In this document: one piece after another, positions 7,623 through 15,341 of the stretch | Layout: every line of letters begins with the position of its first letter | Numbering within the stretch: position 1 is the first letter of the stretch | Assembly (NCBI GenBank): GCA_024278155.1 | Contig: JAJRTT010000466.1 | Coordinates: 1-19,240 of the forward strand | Source: Bacteroidota bacterium | GTDB lineage: Bacteria > Bacteroidota > Bacteroidia > Bacteroidales > JAADJA01 | Length of the DNA stretch: 19,240 nucleotides | Reading direction: 5' to 3' | Made by a program: the position numbers and the translations under genes | Notes under the pieces: generated by a model | The model's database searches: none | The model's input: only the letters and a program-made list of their open reading frames with translations | Told to the model about the DNA's origin: nothing

Positions 7623-8357
7623 TCAGGGATTTGTCGCTTTGCCCTCAATGCTGATCAATGCTTTCTCGGCAGCTGTCTGTTCTGCACCTTTAATGGAATA
7701 ATCACGTCCAACCCCTTGCACCTTCCCATTTACAAAAAGGTTGACAATATATTGTTTGCCATATCCGTTTCCCACCTCGTCCACCACCTTAAATTGAATG
7801 GCGATCTTCTCTTTTTGCGACCATTCGATCAACTGGCTTTTGTAATTCGTGTTTTCATGCTCCAGCTTGTCAATGTCGAAATGGACTTCGATAATCCGGT
7901 GGATCAAGATTTTCCTCGTAAAATCATAACCCCGGTCGAGGTACAATGCCCCGATGAAAGCCTCGAAAGCATTTCCGAGCACCGACTTGCTCTTACTGTT
8001 GCGCATCAGCGAAGTCTTTACCAATTTGGAAAGCCCAAGTTTCATGGAAAGATTGTTCAATTGATTTCGGCTGACAATCTTCGAACGCATTTCGGTAAGG
8101 AAGCCTTCTTCTTTATATGGGTATTTCTTGAAAAGATAATCGGCAACAATGGAACTCAATACCGCATCCCCAAGGTATTCGAGGCGCTCGTTACTTATTT
8201 TTATACCACCTATTTTTTCTTTTGCGGCAGATTTGTGCCGAAGGGCCAATTGATATAAAAAAATATTCCCGGGAAAGAAACCGAAAATATTCCTTATGGA
8301 TTGGGTCAATTCCTTATCAGGTGAAAATAAAACCCGTAAGAGTAATCTTAAATTCAA
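7623..8357 (-). CDS. rnc: ribonuclease III
   Basis: A 244-residue endonuclease that cuts double-stranded RNA in rRNA and mRNA processing. The RNase III signature NERLEYLGDAVL is at residues 56-67, with metal-binding Glu60 and Asp64. The second acidic site is in GNAFEAFIGALYLD (129-141) with Glu132; Asn at the position of the E. coli Asp114 is, as I recall, common in this phylum. A double-stranded RNA-binding domain fills about 170-240. No ATG is available: the start is TTG at 8357. The only codons between it and the fabF stop are AAT, TCC and ATT in the same frame, so initiation must use a non-ATG codon and is probably coupled to fabF translation. Confidence 0.95.
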   Translation of the reverse strand: MNLRLLLRVLFSPDKELTQSIRNIFGFFPGNIFLYQLALRHKSAAKEKIGGIKISNERLEYLGDAVLSSIVADYLFKKYPYKEEGFLTEMRSKIVSRNQLNNLSMKLGLSKLVKTSLMRNSKSKSVLGNAFEAFIGALYLDRGYDFTRKILIHRIIEVHFDIDKLEHENTNYKSQLIEWSQKEKIAIQFKVVDEVGNGYGKQYIVNLFVNGKVQGVGRDYSIKGAEQTAAEKALISIEGKATNP

Positions 8358-8366
8358 AATGGAATT

Positions 8367-9620
8367 TTATTCACTAAACTTTTTAAAAATAACCGAGGCA
8401 TTATGTCCACCAAAACCAAACGTGTTGCTCAGTGCATAATCGAAAACCCTTTCCCTTCCTTTGTTGAACGTAAAATCAAGCTTGTTGTCAATATCGGGGT
8501 CATCGGTGAAATGGTTTATTGTTGGAGGGATAAAACTGTTTTGCATCGCAAGGATGGACGCAATTGCTTCCACAGCTCCGGCAGCTCCGAGAAGATGTCC
8601 GGTCATTGATTTGGTGGAGTTGATGGATATTTTATATGCGGCCTCTCCAAATAAACTTACGATAGCCTTTGGCTCTGCAATGTCGCCAACCGGGGTTGAA
8701 GTCCCATGCGTGTTAATGTGTGCAATATCGTGAATGCTGATCCCCGCATCCTCAATGGCAAACTCCATGGCCTTCATGGCTCCATAGCCATCCGGATGGG
8801 GAGCGGTCATATGATAGGCATCGGCTGTTAAGCCTGCACCAACTACTTCGGCATAAATTTTTGCCCCCCTTCTCTTGGCGTGTTCGTATTCTTCCAAAAG
8901 AAGACCGGCACCCCCTTCCCCAAGGACAAAACCATCACGGTCTTTATCAAATGGACGTGAAGCGGTTAAAGGGTCATCGTTCCGTGTGGATATGGCACGC
9001 ATTGCATTGAACCCACCCACTCCGGCAATTTCAATTGCCGCCTCGGAGCCTCCACAAATAAAGAGGTCGGCTTTATTGAGCCGGATGTAATTGTAAGCAT
9101 CGATCATGGAGTTGGCCGAAGAAGCACAAGCAGAAACCGTTGCAAAATTTGGCCCACGAAACCCAAACTTAATGGAGATATTGCCGGAAGCAATATCGGC
9201 AATCATTTTTGGGATAAAAAAGGGATTGAAATGAGGAGTACCGTTCCCGCGCACAAAATCACCCACTTCTTTGGTAAAAGTGGCCAGGCCACCAATTCCT
9301 GAAGCCCAGATCACTCCGGCGCGGTCAAGGTCAATTTCCTCTGTATCAATTCCTGAATCCTTCAAACATTGCTCTGCGGCAATCATTCCATATTGCGCAT
9401 ACGGGTCGTATTTCCGGAGTTCCTTCCGATCAAAGAATTCCTTCGAATCAAAATCCTTTAATTCGCAGGCAAACCTGGTGTTGAACTTCGAGGCATCGAA
9501 ATTCGTGATCGGACCGGCTCCACTTTTTCCTTTGACCAGACTGTCCCAGTAATCGTCCACATTGTTCCCAATGGGCGTTAATGCACCAAGTCCGGTAACT
9601 ACTACCCGTTTTAACTCCAT
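8367..9620 (-). CDS. fabF: beta-ketoacyl-ACP synthase II
   Basis: A 417-residue condensing enzyme that extends acyl-ACP with malonyl-ACP in type II fatty acid synthesis. The catalytic triad is visible: Cys165 in TVSACASS, His305 in NTHGTSTPVGD and His342 in SMTGHLLGAAGA, with Lys337 in STKS. The length is normal for FabF. The ATG at 9620 lies 14 bp after the acpP stop and the gene ends 9 bp before the rnc start, giving an acpP-fabF-rnc transcription unit. Confidence 0.97.
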   Translation of the reverse strand: MELKRVVVTGLGALTPIGNNVDDYWDSLVKGKSGAGPITNFDASKFNTRFACELKDFDSKEFFDRKELRKYDPYAQYGMIAAEQCLKDSGIDTEEIDLDRAGVIWASGIGGLATFTKEVGDFVRGNGTPHFNPFFIPKMIADIASGNISIKFGFRGPNFATVSACASSANSMIDAYNYIRLNKADLFICGGSEAAIEIAGVGGFNAMRAISTRNDDPLTASRPFDKDRDGFVLGEGGAGLLLEEYEHAKRRGAKIYAEVVGAGLTADAYHMTAPHPDGYGAMKAMEFAIEDAGISIHDIAHINTHGTSTPVGDIAEPKAIVSLFGEAAYKISINSTKSMTGHLLGAAGAVEAIASILAMQNSFIPPTINHFTDDPDIDNKLDFTFNKGRERVFDYALSNTFGFGGHNASVIFKKFSE

Positions 9621-9634
9621 AAACTAAGGGTTGA

Positions 9635-9871
9635 TTATTTTGTGTTATCCTCAATGTAAGTTATTGCATCCCCTACCGTACCAATTTTTTCTGCCTGGTC
9701 ATCAGGGATGGCAATATTGAATTCTTTTTCAAATTCCATGATAAGTTCTACTGTATCAAGGGAATCTGCACCAAGGTCATTGGTGAAACTTGCTTCGGGC
9801 GTAACTTCGTTTTCATCTACACCTAGCTTATCTACGATGATAGCTTTTACTTTTGTTGAAATATCAGACAT
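9635..9871 (-). CDS. acpP: acyl carrier protein
   Basis: A 78-residue acidic protein with the phosphopantetheine attachment motif GADSLDTVELI, Ser37. It carries growing acyl chains for FabF, the next gene. It is the first gene of the minus-strand block and divergent from purN, with a 169-bp region between the two start codons that holds promoters in both directions. Confidence 0.97.
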   Translation of the reverse strand: MSDISTKVKAIIVDKLGVDENEVTPEASFTNDLGADSLDTVELIMEFEKEFNIAIPDDQAEKIGTVGDAITYIEDNTK

Positions 9872-9917
9872 ATTGTTCTATTTTTAAGTTTGTCGGCTGC
9901 AAAGAAATGAATTTTAT

Positions 9918-9948
9918 CAAAATTACGCAAGTTTTTTCAAACATCAAG
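9918..9948 (-). promoter_or_regulatory. predicted acpP promoter
   Basis: On the minus strand, TAATTTTG (9925-9918) matches the Bacteroidota -7 element TAnnTTTG fully. CTTG (9948-9945), a 3-of-4 match to the -33 TTTG, lies 19 bp upstream. The transcript would start about 40 nt before the acpP ATG. Confidence 0.55.
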
Positions 9949-10012
9949 TCTTTTTATTTTTTTATTTCCCGGGATGTTTCGGATTATGGAAAGTTATTTT
10001 AAACAGAAAACT

Positions 10013-10020
10013 TATCTTTG
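10013..10020 (+). promoter_or_regulatory. predicted purN promoter -7 element
   Basis: TATCTTTG is a full match to TAnnTTTG, 20 bp before the preferred purN ATG at 10041. I see no good -33 TTTG at the expected distance. The position favours the ATG at 10041 over the TTG at 10029, which would leave almost no leader. Confidence 0.45.
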
Positions 10021-10040
10021 GTGAAAATTTGAAATCAGGT

Positions 10041-10610
10041 ATGATCAGGCTCGCAATATTTGCATCAGGTAGTGGAACCAATGCACAGCAAATCATTGAG
10101 CATTTTAAGAGTAGCTCAATTGTTCGTGTTAACCGGATTTATTGCAACCGGAAAGATGCATTTGTAATCACCCGGGCACAAAATTTTTCCATTCCTTTTA
10201 CTGTTTTTACAAGGGAGGATTTTTATCGTTCCCCAAAAATCATTGATGAATTGCAGGGTGAAAAAACCGATTACATCATATTGGCTGGGTTTTTATGGCT
10301 GATACCTTTGGGCATTTTGCAAAAGTTCCCCAATAAAATCATCAATATCCATCCGGCTTTACTGCCCAAATATGGTGGAAAGGGGATGTTCGGTAGCCAT
10401 GTCCATGAAGCGGTCATAGGAAACCAAGAAAAAGAATCGGGGATCAGCATCCATTATGTGAACGGGAAATATGATGACGGGAAAATAATCTTTCAGGCAA
10501 AATGCAAAATCGAAAAAGGGGAAACGCCCGAAACCCTTGCCGCAAAAATCCACAAGCTGGAACATGCCCATTTCCCAAAAATAATTGAGAAAGTTGTGTT
10601 GGCGGTTTGA
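10041..10610 (+). CDS. purN: phosphoribosylglycinamide formyltransferase
   Basis: A 189-residue enzyme that transfers a formyl group from 10-formyl-tetrahydrofolate to glycinamide ribonucleotide in purine synthesis. The substrate loop ASGSGTN is at residues 8-14. The catalytic residues correspond to Asn103, His105 (NIHPALLPKYGGKGMFG) and Asp145 (GKYDDGKII), matching E. coli Asn106, His108 and Asp144. An in-frame TTG at 10029 would add four residues; the ATG at 10041 places MIRLAIFASGSGTN as the usual N-terminus. It is divergent from acpP, which is the usual arrangement in Bacteroidota. Confidence 0.95.
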   Translation: MIRLAIFASGSGTNAQQIIEHFKSSSIVRVNRIYCNRKDAFVITRAQNFSIPFTVFTREDFYRSPKIIDELQGEKTDYIILAGFLWLIPLGILQKFPNKIINIHPALLPKYGGKGMFGSHVHEAVIGNQEKESGISIHYVNGKYDDGKIIFQAKCKIEKGETPETLAAKIHKLEHAHFPKIIEKVVLAV

Positions 10611-10694
10611 TGTCTAAAAGGGCATTTATTTGTCTTTGCAGTTTTGTAAATCCCATATTGACTGCACTATATGCAAATAACTATTTGACTGATG

Positions 10695-10720
10695 TTGACC
10701 GGAAATGGTTTACTGGTTAA
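10695..10720. terminator. possible hairpin terminator between purN and the small membrane gene
   Basis: TTGACCGG (10695-10702) can pair with CTGGTTAA (10713-10720) using three G-U pairs. On the plus strand a T-rich stretch follows. It overlaps the last codons of the convergent gene. This is weak and based only on pairing by eye. Confidence 0.3.
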
Positions 10721-10958
10721 ATTCTTCTTCTTCTTTGTCCATCCATTCGTAGAAGAGTTTTCCGCTATAAGCAAAAACAACAATGATAAGCAGGGCAATC
10801 ACCCCCTGGAAAATCACATAATTGTCCCGGATGATATCTAAATCGAGAAAGCTTGAAACAAGGTTGATATTGATCATTCCGGATGCTGAAAGCTTTCCTC
10901 CAAAAAAGATAAGGGCCGCCAGAAAAAGGAATCCACTTATGATCAATATGTTTTTCAT
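10710..10958 (-). CDS. small two-helix membrane protein, unknown
   Basis: An 82-residue protein with hydrophobic segments at about residues 3-20 and 48-67 and a highly acidic tail (MDKEEEEFNQ). It has no recognisable family motif. The hydrophobic pattern and clean ATG at 10958 support a real gene. It converges with purN and has a 430-bp gap upstream that holds the large palindrome. Confidence 0.6.
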   Translation of the reverse strand: MKNILIISGFLFLAALIFFGGKLSASGMININLVSSFLDLDIIRDNYVIFQGVIALLIIVVFAYSGKLFYEWMDKEEEEFNQ

Positions 10959-11059
10959 TATTTTAGAATGATTTTATTTAAAACTCATTTTTGATATTCA
11001 ATATTGCTTTAGTTATTGATAATCTCGATAGGGCCAGGATTATTTTCAATATCATAAAA

Positions 11060-11076
11060 CCAATATCCCATATTGG
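11060..11076. repeat. short perfect palindrome
   Basis: CCAATAT, CCC, ATATTGG: a perfect 7-bp dyad with a 3-bp centre in the non-coding stretch upstream of the small membrane gene. It could be an operator or part of the larger repeat element to its right. No function is shown. Confidence 0.4.
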
Positions 11077-11131
11077 GCAAGACAAGGCAAAGTATGGGGC
11101 AGGTTGCCTGAAAAAGGAACTTTTTTCTGTT

Positions 11132-11303
11132 TAACCCGGAATATGCGATAGAAAACTGATTACGAACCAAAAATGCCGCAAAACATGCCACTTCGTTAAC
11201 TTTTGAAGCCTCACCATAGCAATGGCTATGCTTTCGTTTCAAAACTTTATGTTTTATTGCATTTTTGGTTCTTATGACGAAGCCCTATTACATAATCCGG
11301 GTA
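11132..11303. repeat. large imperfect palindrome (MITE-like intergenic element)
   Basis: The two halves of this 172-bp stretch are inverted copies. The outer arms begin TAACCCGG (11132) and end CCGGGTA (11303). The inner arms 11164-11186 and 11249-11271 are inverted repeats identical at 20 of 23 positions. The centre is CATAGC-AATG-GCTATG (11215-11230). It would fold into one long cruciform or RNA hairpin with some internal mismatches. It encodes no convincing protein: a 77-codon frame across it (11242-11009, minus) is a by-product of the palindrome. The likely identity is a non-autonomous mobile element or a dispersed intergenic repeat. The 433-bp gap 10959-11391 contains this, the small palindrome and a terminator. 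Confidence 0.75.
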
Positions 11304-11337
11304 TAAAAACCTGATCAAAATACATTAGGAAAGACAA

Positions 11338-11368
11338 GAGAAAAGCCCCGTATTAATAATACAGGGCC
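11338..11368 (-). terminator. rho-independent terminator of the T9SS thioredoxin-like gene
   Basis: On the minus strand, GCCCTGTATTA pairs with TAATACGGGGC (11367-11345) around a very small loop, and a T-rich run follows (TTTTCTCTT from 11344). It begins 24 bp after the stop codon at 11392. Its presence suggests that the whole reading frame, including the part after the in-frame TGA, is a functional transcript. Confidence 0.8.
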
Positions 11369-11391
11369 TCCAAATCGTAATTATCGAAATT

Positions 11392-12657
11392 CTAATTGTT
11401 CATGAGCTTTATCTTTTTACCATAGGTCTTATCGTTGGTTTGAATGGAAATGAAATATATCCCATTTTCCATACCTTTCAAATCCATGGGTTTTATGAAC
11501 TTGCCCGATGCGTTTTCTTCCTGTTCGTAAACGGAAACGCCAAGCATATTGTAAACCTTTATCGAAACAGCCCCATTGTAAATAAGCTGCAATTCGAATT
11601 CCCCACTTGTTGGATTTGGGAAAACATTCAGTCCAATTTCGTTGGACTCAATGATACCGGTACAGGCATCCACATAAATATCCTGGTCCACTGAGTTTTC
11701 ACAGTTGTTTTCGACATAGGTATAGGTAATTGTATGAGTGCCAATCCCTGCTGTGCCCGGATCGAACATCCCATTTTCAACACCCGTACCGGAATATACA
11801 CCTCCAGAGGGAGTGCCGCCTGTCAATTCAAATTCGGGCCAACCAACACAAACATCATCAAACTGTTGTAATTCCACTACGGGAACCGCATTTACCGTAA
11901 TGTAATCTTCCATTAAAACCGAGTTGGTTTCCGTTCCATCCGAAACTTCCAGCTCAACATTGTAAGTTCCTATGTTATTGTAGGTCACTATTGGGTTTTG
12001 ATCGGTCGAGGTTGCTGGATCGCCACCTTCAAATGTCCAGTTCCAGGAAGTGGCCCCTCCAACGGAAGCATCACTGAAACTAACTTCATTTGTTTCGCAA
12101 ACCTCGGTCAAATCAGAAATGAATGATGCTTCGAGTGCACTCCCACATTCAGCTTCCTGGATTCCATGGCTTTCAAATTTTGTTATAAAGGTCTGGGCAC
12201 TTGGTACCGGCCAAATGTCCTGTTCAACGATTGTATGGTCAGGGGCAATTAAAATAAAGGTAGGATAGGCACCAATTCCATAAGTATTACAAATGGCAGT
12301 TCCGCCACCTTCAACACCACTAATGGTAGGGAACTCAATTCCATGCAGTTCGTCAAACTCAATACAAGCCGCATCATCGTCTCCGGTATCGACACTTAAT
12401 ACAAAAACATCTGAAGTGTTGCATCCGAAATACTCGTAAGCCTCGCGTATATAGGGCGCGGTGCTGTTACAAGCCGGTCAGTCAACAAAGAAAAAATCAA
12501 TACAAACGTATTGACCTCCATCCAATATCTCAAACAAATTAAGCTCTACCCCATTTACGTCTGTTGCTGTAAAATCAACAGCCTGGGTAAGCGGTGTTTG
12601 AGAAAAAGCAAGCGTAGCAGCAAAAAACATCGCCGCAAGAATCGTAAACTTTTTCAT
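11392..12657 (-). CDS. T9SS-secreted thioredoxin-fold protein with in-frame TGA at the redox site (candidate selenoprotein)
   Basis: One frame runs from the ATG at 12657 to TAG at 11392, 421 residues if the TGA at 12480-12478 is read through. Domains: signal peptide 1-19 (ending LAFSQ); redoxin/thioredoxin-like domain about 20-170 with the active site YVCIDFFFVD-TGA-PACN, so the TGA is residue 60 and the partner is Cys63, and the cis-proline loop is GIGAYPT at 127-133; PKD domain about 180-262 (SWNWTFEGG, TYNVELEVSDG); an Ig-like region about 263-335 (GTPSGGVYSGTGV); and a type A T9SS sorting domain about 345-421 (NVFPNPTSGEFEL, NGIYFISIQT, ending in KIKLMNN). Homologues I recall have Cys at the TGA position in a CxxC motif. 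Selenocysteine therefore fits best. A plain nonsense mutation is the alternative; the first part would then be 59 residues. An earlier ATG at 12663 adds two residues. The gene is followed by a strong terminator. Confidence 0.8.
12432..12474 (-). promoter_or_regulatory. SECIS-like stem-loop just after the in-frame TGA
   Basis: Counting the TGA as 1-3 in the mRNA, bases 7-14 pair with 42-49 (with two G-U pairs), 17-18 with 40-41, and 21-24 (CGCG) with 34-37 (CGCG). This leaves a 9-base apical loop at 25-33 (CCCUAUAUA), or an 11-base loop beginning with G if the last pair opens. Bacterial SECIS elements sit directly after the UGA with the apical loop about 20 nt away, so the spacing fits. The fold was built by eye and its energy was not calculated. 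Confidence 0.5.
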
Positions 12658-12825
12658 AATCATTGATTTTAAGTTGGGATTAATTTTAATTGTATGTACA
12701 TCTTATCAGACAAGCAGGTTTAAAAAGGGGTTGTCTGAATTCAGAAAAAAACAAACTTCAAAACTTGTCCGTTTGGAAAAAAACACGGCTATGGCAAATA
12801 AAACAGCTATCAGATTTGGATCGGG

Positions 12826-13443
12826 TTATTCTTTTTCGAATAGTTTTTCCTTGATACGTGAAGTGAGTATATCTATGGCAATCTGGTTTTTTCCACCTTG
12901 CGGGATAATAATATCGGCATAGCGTTTATTCGGGTCGATAAACAAAAGGTGCATGGGTTTCACAAAACGATCATAGTGGTCAAGGACTTCTTTGAAGGAG
13001 CGTCCACGTTCTTCGATATCCCTCCAGATTATCCGCATAAGCCGATCGTCGGCATCGGCATCCACATATACTTTTACATCCAAAAGCTTTCGCAAACGGG
13101 GATTAGCAAGGATTAGGATACCTTCCACAATAATTACTTTTTTTGGTTCAACGGGAACGGTTTCTTCGGCCCTTGTACAAGTGAGGTAGGAATAAATGGG
13201 CATTCCAATGGTTTTGCCTTCTTTCAGATCATTGATATGTTCTGTCAACAAGCGAAACTCAATGGAGGACGGATGGTCAAAATTTATTTTTGCCCTCTCT
13301 TCTACCGAAAGGTGCGCATTATTTCGATAATATGCATCTTGTGAAATTACCGAAACGGAATTCGGTGGTAGGCTTCCAATGATTTTTTTAACTACGGTGG
13401 TCTTTCCTGAACCTGAACCACCTGCGATTCCAATGATTAACAT
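12826..13443 (-). CDS. udk: uridine kinase
   Basis: A 205-residue P-loop enzyme that phosphorylates uridine and cytidine for pyrimidine salvage. The Walker A motif GGSGSGKTT is at residues 8-16. Other family motifs are SQDAYYRN (34-41), NFDHP (54-58), IYSYLTCTR and the lid segment RIIWRDIEERGRS. The ATG at 13443 directly abuts the TAG of the upstream gene (TAGATG on the minus strand), so the two are probably translationally coupled. The 168 bp to the next minus-strand start at 12657 shows no clear terminator or promoter. Confidence 0.93.
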   Translation of the reverse strand: MLIIGIAGGSGSGKTTVVKKIIGSLPPNSVSVISQDAYYRNNAHLSVEERAKINFDHPSSIEFRLLTEHINDLKEGKTIGMPIYSYLTCTRAEETVPVEPKKVIIVEGILILANPRLRKLLDVKVYVDADADDRLMRIIWRDIEERGRSFKEVLDHYDRFVKPMHLLFIDPNKRYADIIIPQGGKNQIAIDILTSRIKEKLFEKE

Positions 13444-14808
13444 CTATCCAATTTTCATTACTTGCAACTCACGTTTGTTCTTCCACATTCCCCGTGTAAA
13501 ATCAGGGAACTTTACCGGCATTCCACCGTACTTTATGGATTTTCCGCTCAAGGCCACCACAGCGCTCATCATAACCGCATCATACACGTCCATGTCCGGT
13601 TCAATCCCCTTTTTCAAGGCATTGATCAAACGGAAATCCTCAAAATAGTCCATTCCACCGTGGGCAGCCCCGGATTTCTCACCGACCTTTTCCATCGACT
13701 TCCATAATGGATGTTCGTACTCTTCTTTATAATTTTCAAAATCCTCCCATCTGTGTTTTGGGCTTTTCCCTTCGATATGGATTTTAGGGACAGGGTATTT
13801 CCTGACAATTCCATTTGTCCCCTGGATCAGGATGTCCCGGCTGTAAGGCCTGGGGTTGCTCGTGTCGTGTGTTATTACAATTGTTTCCTCGTTTTTCGTT
13901 TTTATGATTGTGGTGACCACATCGCTCAACGTGAATATCTCTTTTGCCTGTTCGCTGTCCGGCCCAAAAATTTCTTCGGCATATTTATGCAATCCCCTTG
14001 TTTTCATTCCAAAAGAGACAAGGTGGTCAAAATAATTCCCTCGGTTTATGTCCATACATTGCGCAACAGGGCCTAAACCGTGAGTGGGATAAAAATCACC
14101 GTTCCCTTCCATGGAATGTTGCCGACGCCAAACACCTTCGCCGTTCATATCGTGCTTTACGGCCCTTAAATCGTGTAGGTAACCACATTCGCCATGGAGC
14201 AATTCACCGAAAACGCCTTTCTTCACCATGTTCAAAATCCGCATTTCCTCCCGGTCGTAATTGCAATTCTCCATCATAATGCAGTGCTTCCCGGTTTTCT
14301 CGGAAGTATCGACCAGGCTCCAGCAATCTTCGATAGTGAGTGCAGCAGGTACTTCTGTGGCACCGTGCTTCCCGGAATTCATTGCTTCAAGCATAATGGG
14401 CACATGCCATTTCCAGGGTGTTGCCGTAAATATCAAATCAATGTCGTCCCTTTCGCACATTTTTTTATAATCATGCTCACTGTCAGAATAACCATCTGGT
14501 TTTTTAAACCCGGCATCTTCCGACATCTTTTGGGCACGTGCCACACGTTCCGGTACAATATCCGATACGGCCACGATTTCACAGCCTTTGATCTGCAGGA
14601 AATTATTGTAGTGGCTGGTCCCCATTCCCCCAACACCCACCATTCCAATACGAACGGTCTCCAAAGGTTTTCCATTAAAGGGCCAATTGCCCAGGGCAGG
14701 GAGCATCTCCTCCGAAAAAGAGTCGAATGCAATACTTCCCAGGCTCAGTCCAAGCCCGGCCTTTGCGCCTTGCAAAAGGAAATTACGGCGGTTGAGTTTT
14801 TTGTCCAT
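13444..14808 (-). CDS. Gfo/Idh/MocA-family protein, GH109-type glycosidase (alpha-N-acetylgalactosaminidase-like)
   Basis: A 454-residue protein with a Tat-type leader (NRRNFLLQG at 6-14 and a hydrophobic stretch 15-28), so it is probably exported folded with its cofactor. The NAD-binding GxGxxG motif is at 58-63 (MVGVGGMG). The stretch ATPWKWHVPIMLEAM (129-143), then GKHGATEVPAALTIEDCW (147-163) and the MMENCNYD motif (178-185), plus YPTHGLGPVAQ (240-250), match the GH109 subgroup. Members cleave alpha-GalNAc through an NAD-dependent oxidation-elimination mechanism. The motif match is strong, but the substrate cannot be fixed from sequence. It is followed with no gap by udk. Confidence 0.85.
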   Translation of the reverse strand: MDKKLNRRNFLLQGAKAGLGLSLGSIAFDSFSEEMLPALGNWPFNGKPLETVRIGMVGVGGMGTSHYNNFLQIKGCEIVAVSDIVPERVARAQKMSEDAGFKKPDGYSDSEHDYKKMCERDDIDLIFTATPWKWHVPIMLEAMNSGKHGATEVPAALTIEDCWSLVDTSEKTGKHCIMMENCNYDREEMRILNMVKKGVFGELLHGECGYLHDLRAVKHDMNGEGVWRRQHSMEGNGDFYPTHGLGPVAQCMDINRGNYFDHLVSFGMKTRGLHKYAEEIFGPDSEQAKEIFTLSDVVTTIIKTKNEETIVITHDTSNPRPYSRDILIQGTNGIVRKYPVPKIHIEGKSPKHRWEDFENYKEEYEHPLWKSMEKVGEKSGAAHGGMDYFEDFRLINALKKGIEPDMDVYDAVMMSAVVALSGKSIKYGGMPVKFPDFTRGMWKNKRELQVMKIG

Positions 14809-14998
14809 AAGCTGAATTCTTGTTTTTGTGAAAACGAAGGGGTAAAATTAGAAAAAAGTTTTGGGTCATGTAAGTTTATTTAAAAGTTTGAAAAAAAAAC
14901 CGGGACAAGCTTTTTGCCCTACATTTGAATATTATTTTTGGGGAAACCATAACCCCGGACTTAGGGTTTTCTTATAAGAGTTCTTTAAAACCAAAAAC

Positions 14999-15275
14999 AT
15001 GGAACGCAGGAGACATCTTCAAAAATTATTGAAAAATCCCGTAACCCCCCCCTCAGCAAGTTACAGAACTTCAAGGCTGAACATTTACCTTCTGAACCTT
15101 TTCTGAGCCCTTTTTCGACGAAGCATTGCTTTTACGGGTTTTGACAATGGGCAGGGCGAAGGATAACCCGAAAAAACAAATCAAAGAAATTAAAATACAA
15201 TACAAGGCCTTTTCGGGTTCTGGCAAAATGCAGAGGGGCGGACAACCCGAAAAACAGATCGATAAAATAGTTTAA
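14999..15275 (+). pseudogene. possible broken small gene around a C8 tract
   Basis: An ATG at 14999 opens a 36-codon frame (MERRRHLQKLLKNP...) that crosses eight C's at 15054-15061. Shifting frame there by one base gives a longer protein-like run (LSKLQNFKAEHLPSEPF). A third frame gives a 43-codon open frame from the ATG at 15147 (MGRAKDNPKKQIKE...) that ends at 15275. Together with the -7 box upstream this looks like a decayed gene, but no family is recognised and it could be non-coding. Confidence 0.25.
15131..15268. repeat. two imperfect 60-bp direct repeats, each with an internal dyad
   Basis: The units at 15131-15190 and 15210-15268 match at most positions. Each has CGGGTT and AACCCG as arms of a 36-bp stem-loop (15135-15170 and 15214-15249), with A-runs after the right arm. 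The offset of 79 bp is not a multiple of three, so this is not an in-frame protein repeat. Confidence 0.6.
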
Positions 15276-15341
15276 CCAAGATAATTTATAAGGTATGAAA
15301 CACATGAAAAGAACAATTTATTTATTTTAATTGCAGGGGCA

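Larger units (their letters stand above)
14809..15303. other. 495-bp stretch without an intact gene
   Basis: This gap separates the GH109 gene from the plus-strand accessory region. It holds a full match to the Bacteroidota -7 element on the plus strand (TACATTTG, 14920-14927), a small GC hairpin (AACCC 14951-14955 with GGGTT 14964-14968), a short broken reading frame from an ATG at 14999, and a pair of 79-bp-spaced repeats. I see no RNA gene. Confidence 0.5.

Noticed and set aside
7455..8258. 267-codon plus-strand open frame
   Set aside because: It lies opposite rnc, whose catalytic motifs are certain, and shows no protein-like features.
11009..11242. 77-codon minus-strand open frame
   Set aside because: It runs through the large palindrome, lacks any family motif, and reads like translated repeat DNA.
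10608..12480. Reassignment of TGA to Cys across the genome
   Set aside because: TGA is the normal stop of intact genes in the window, for example purN (10608-10610) and the first gene (1175-1177); reading through these gives no sensible extension.
14194..14883. 229-codon plus-strand open frame
   Set aside because: It is antisense to the GH109-type gene and its composition follows that gene's codons.
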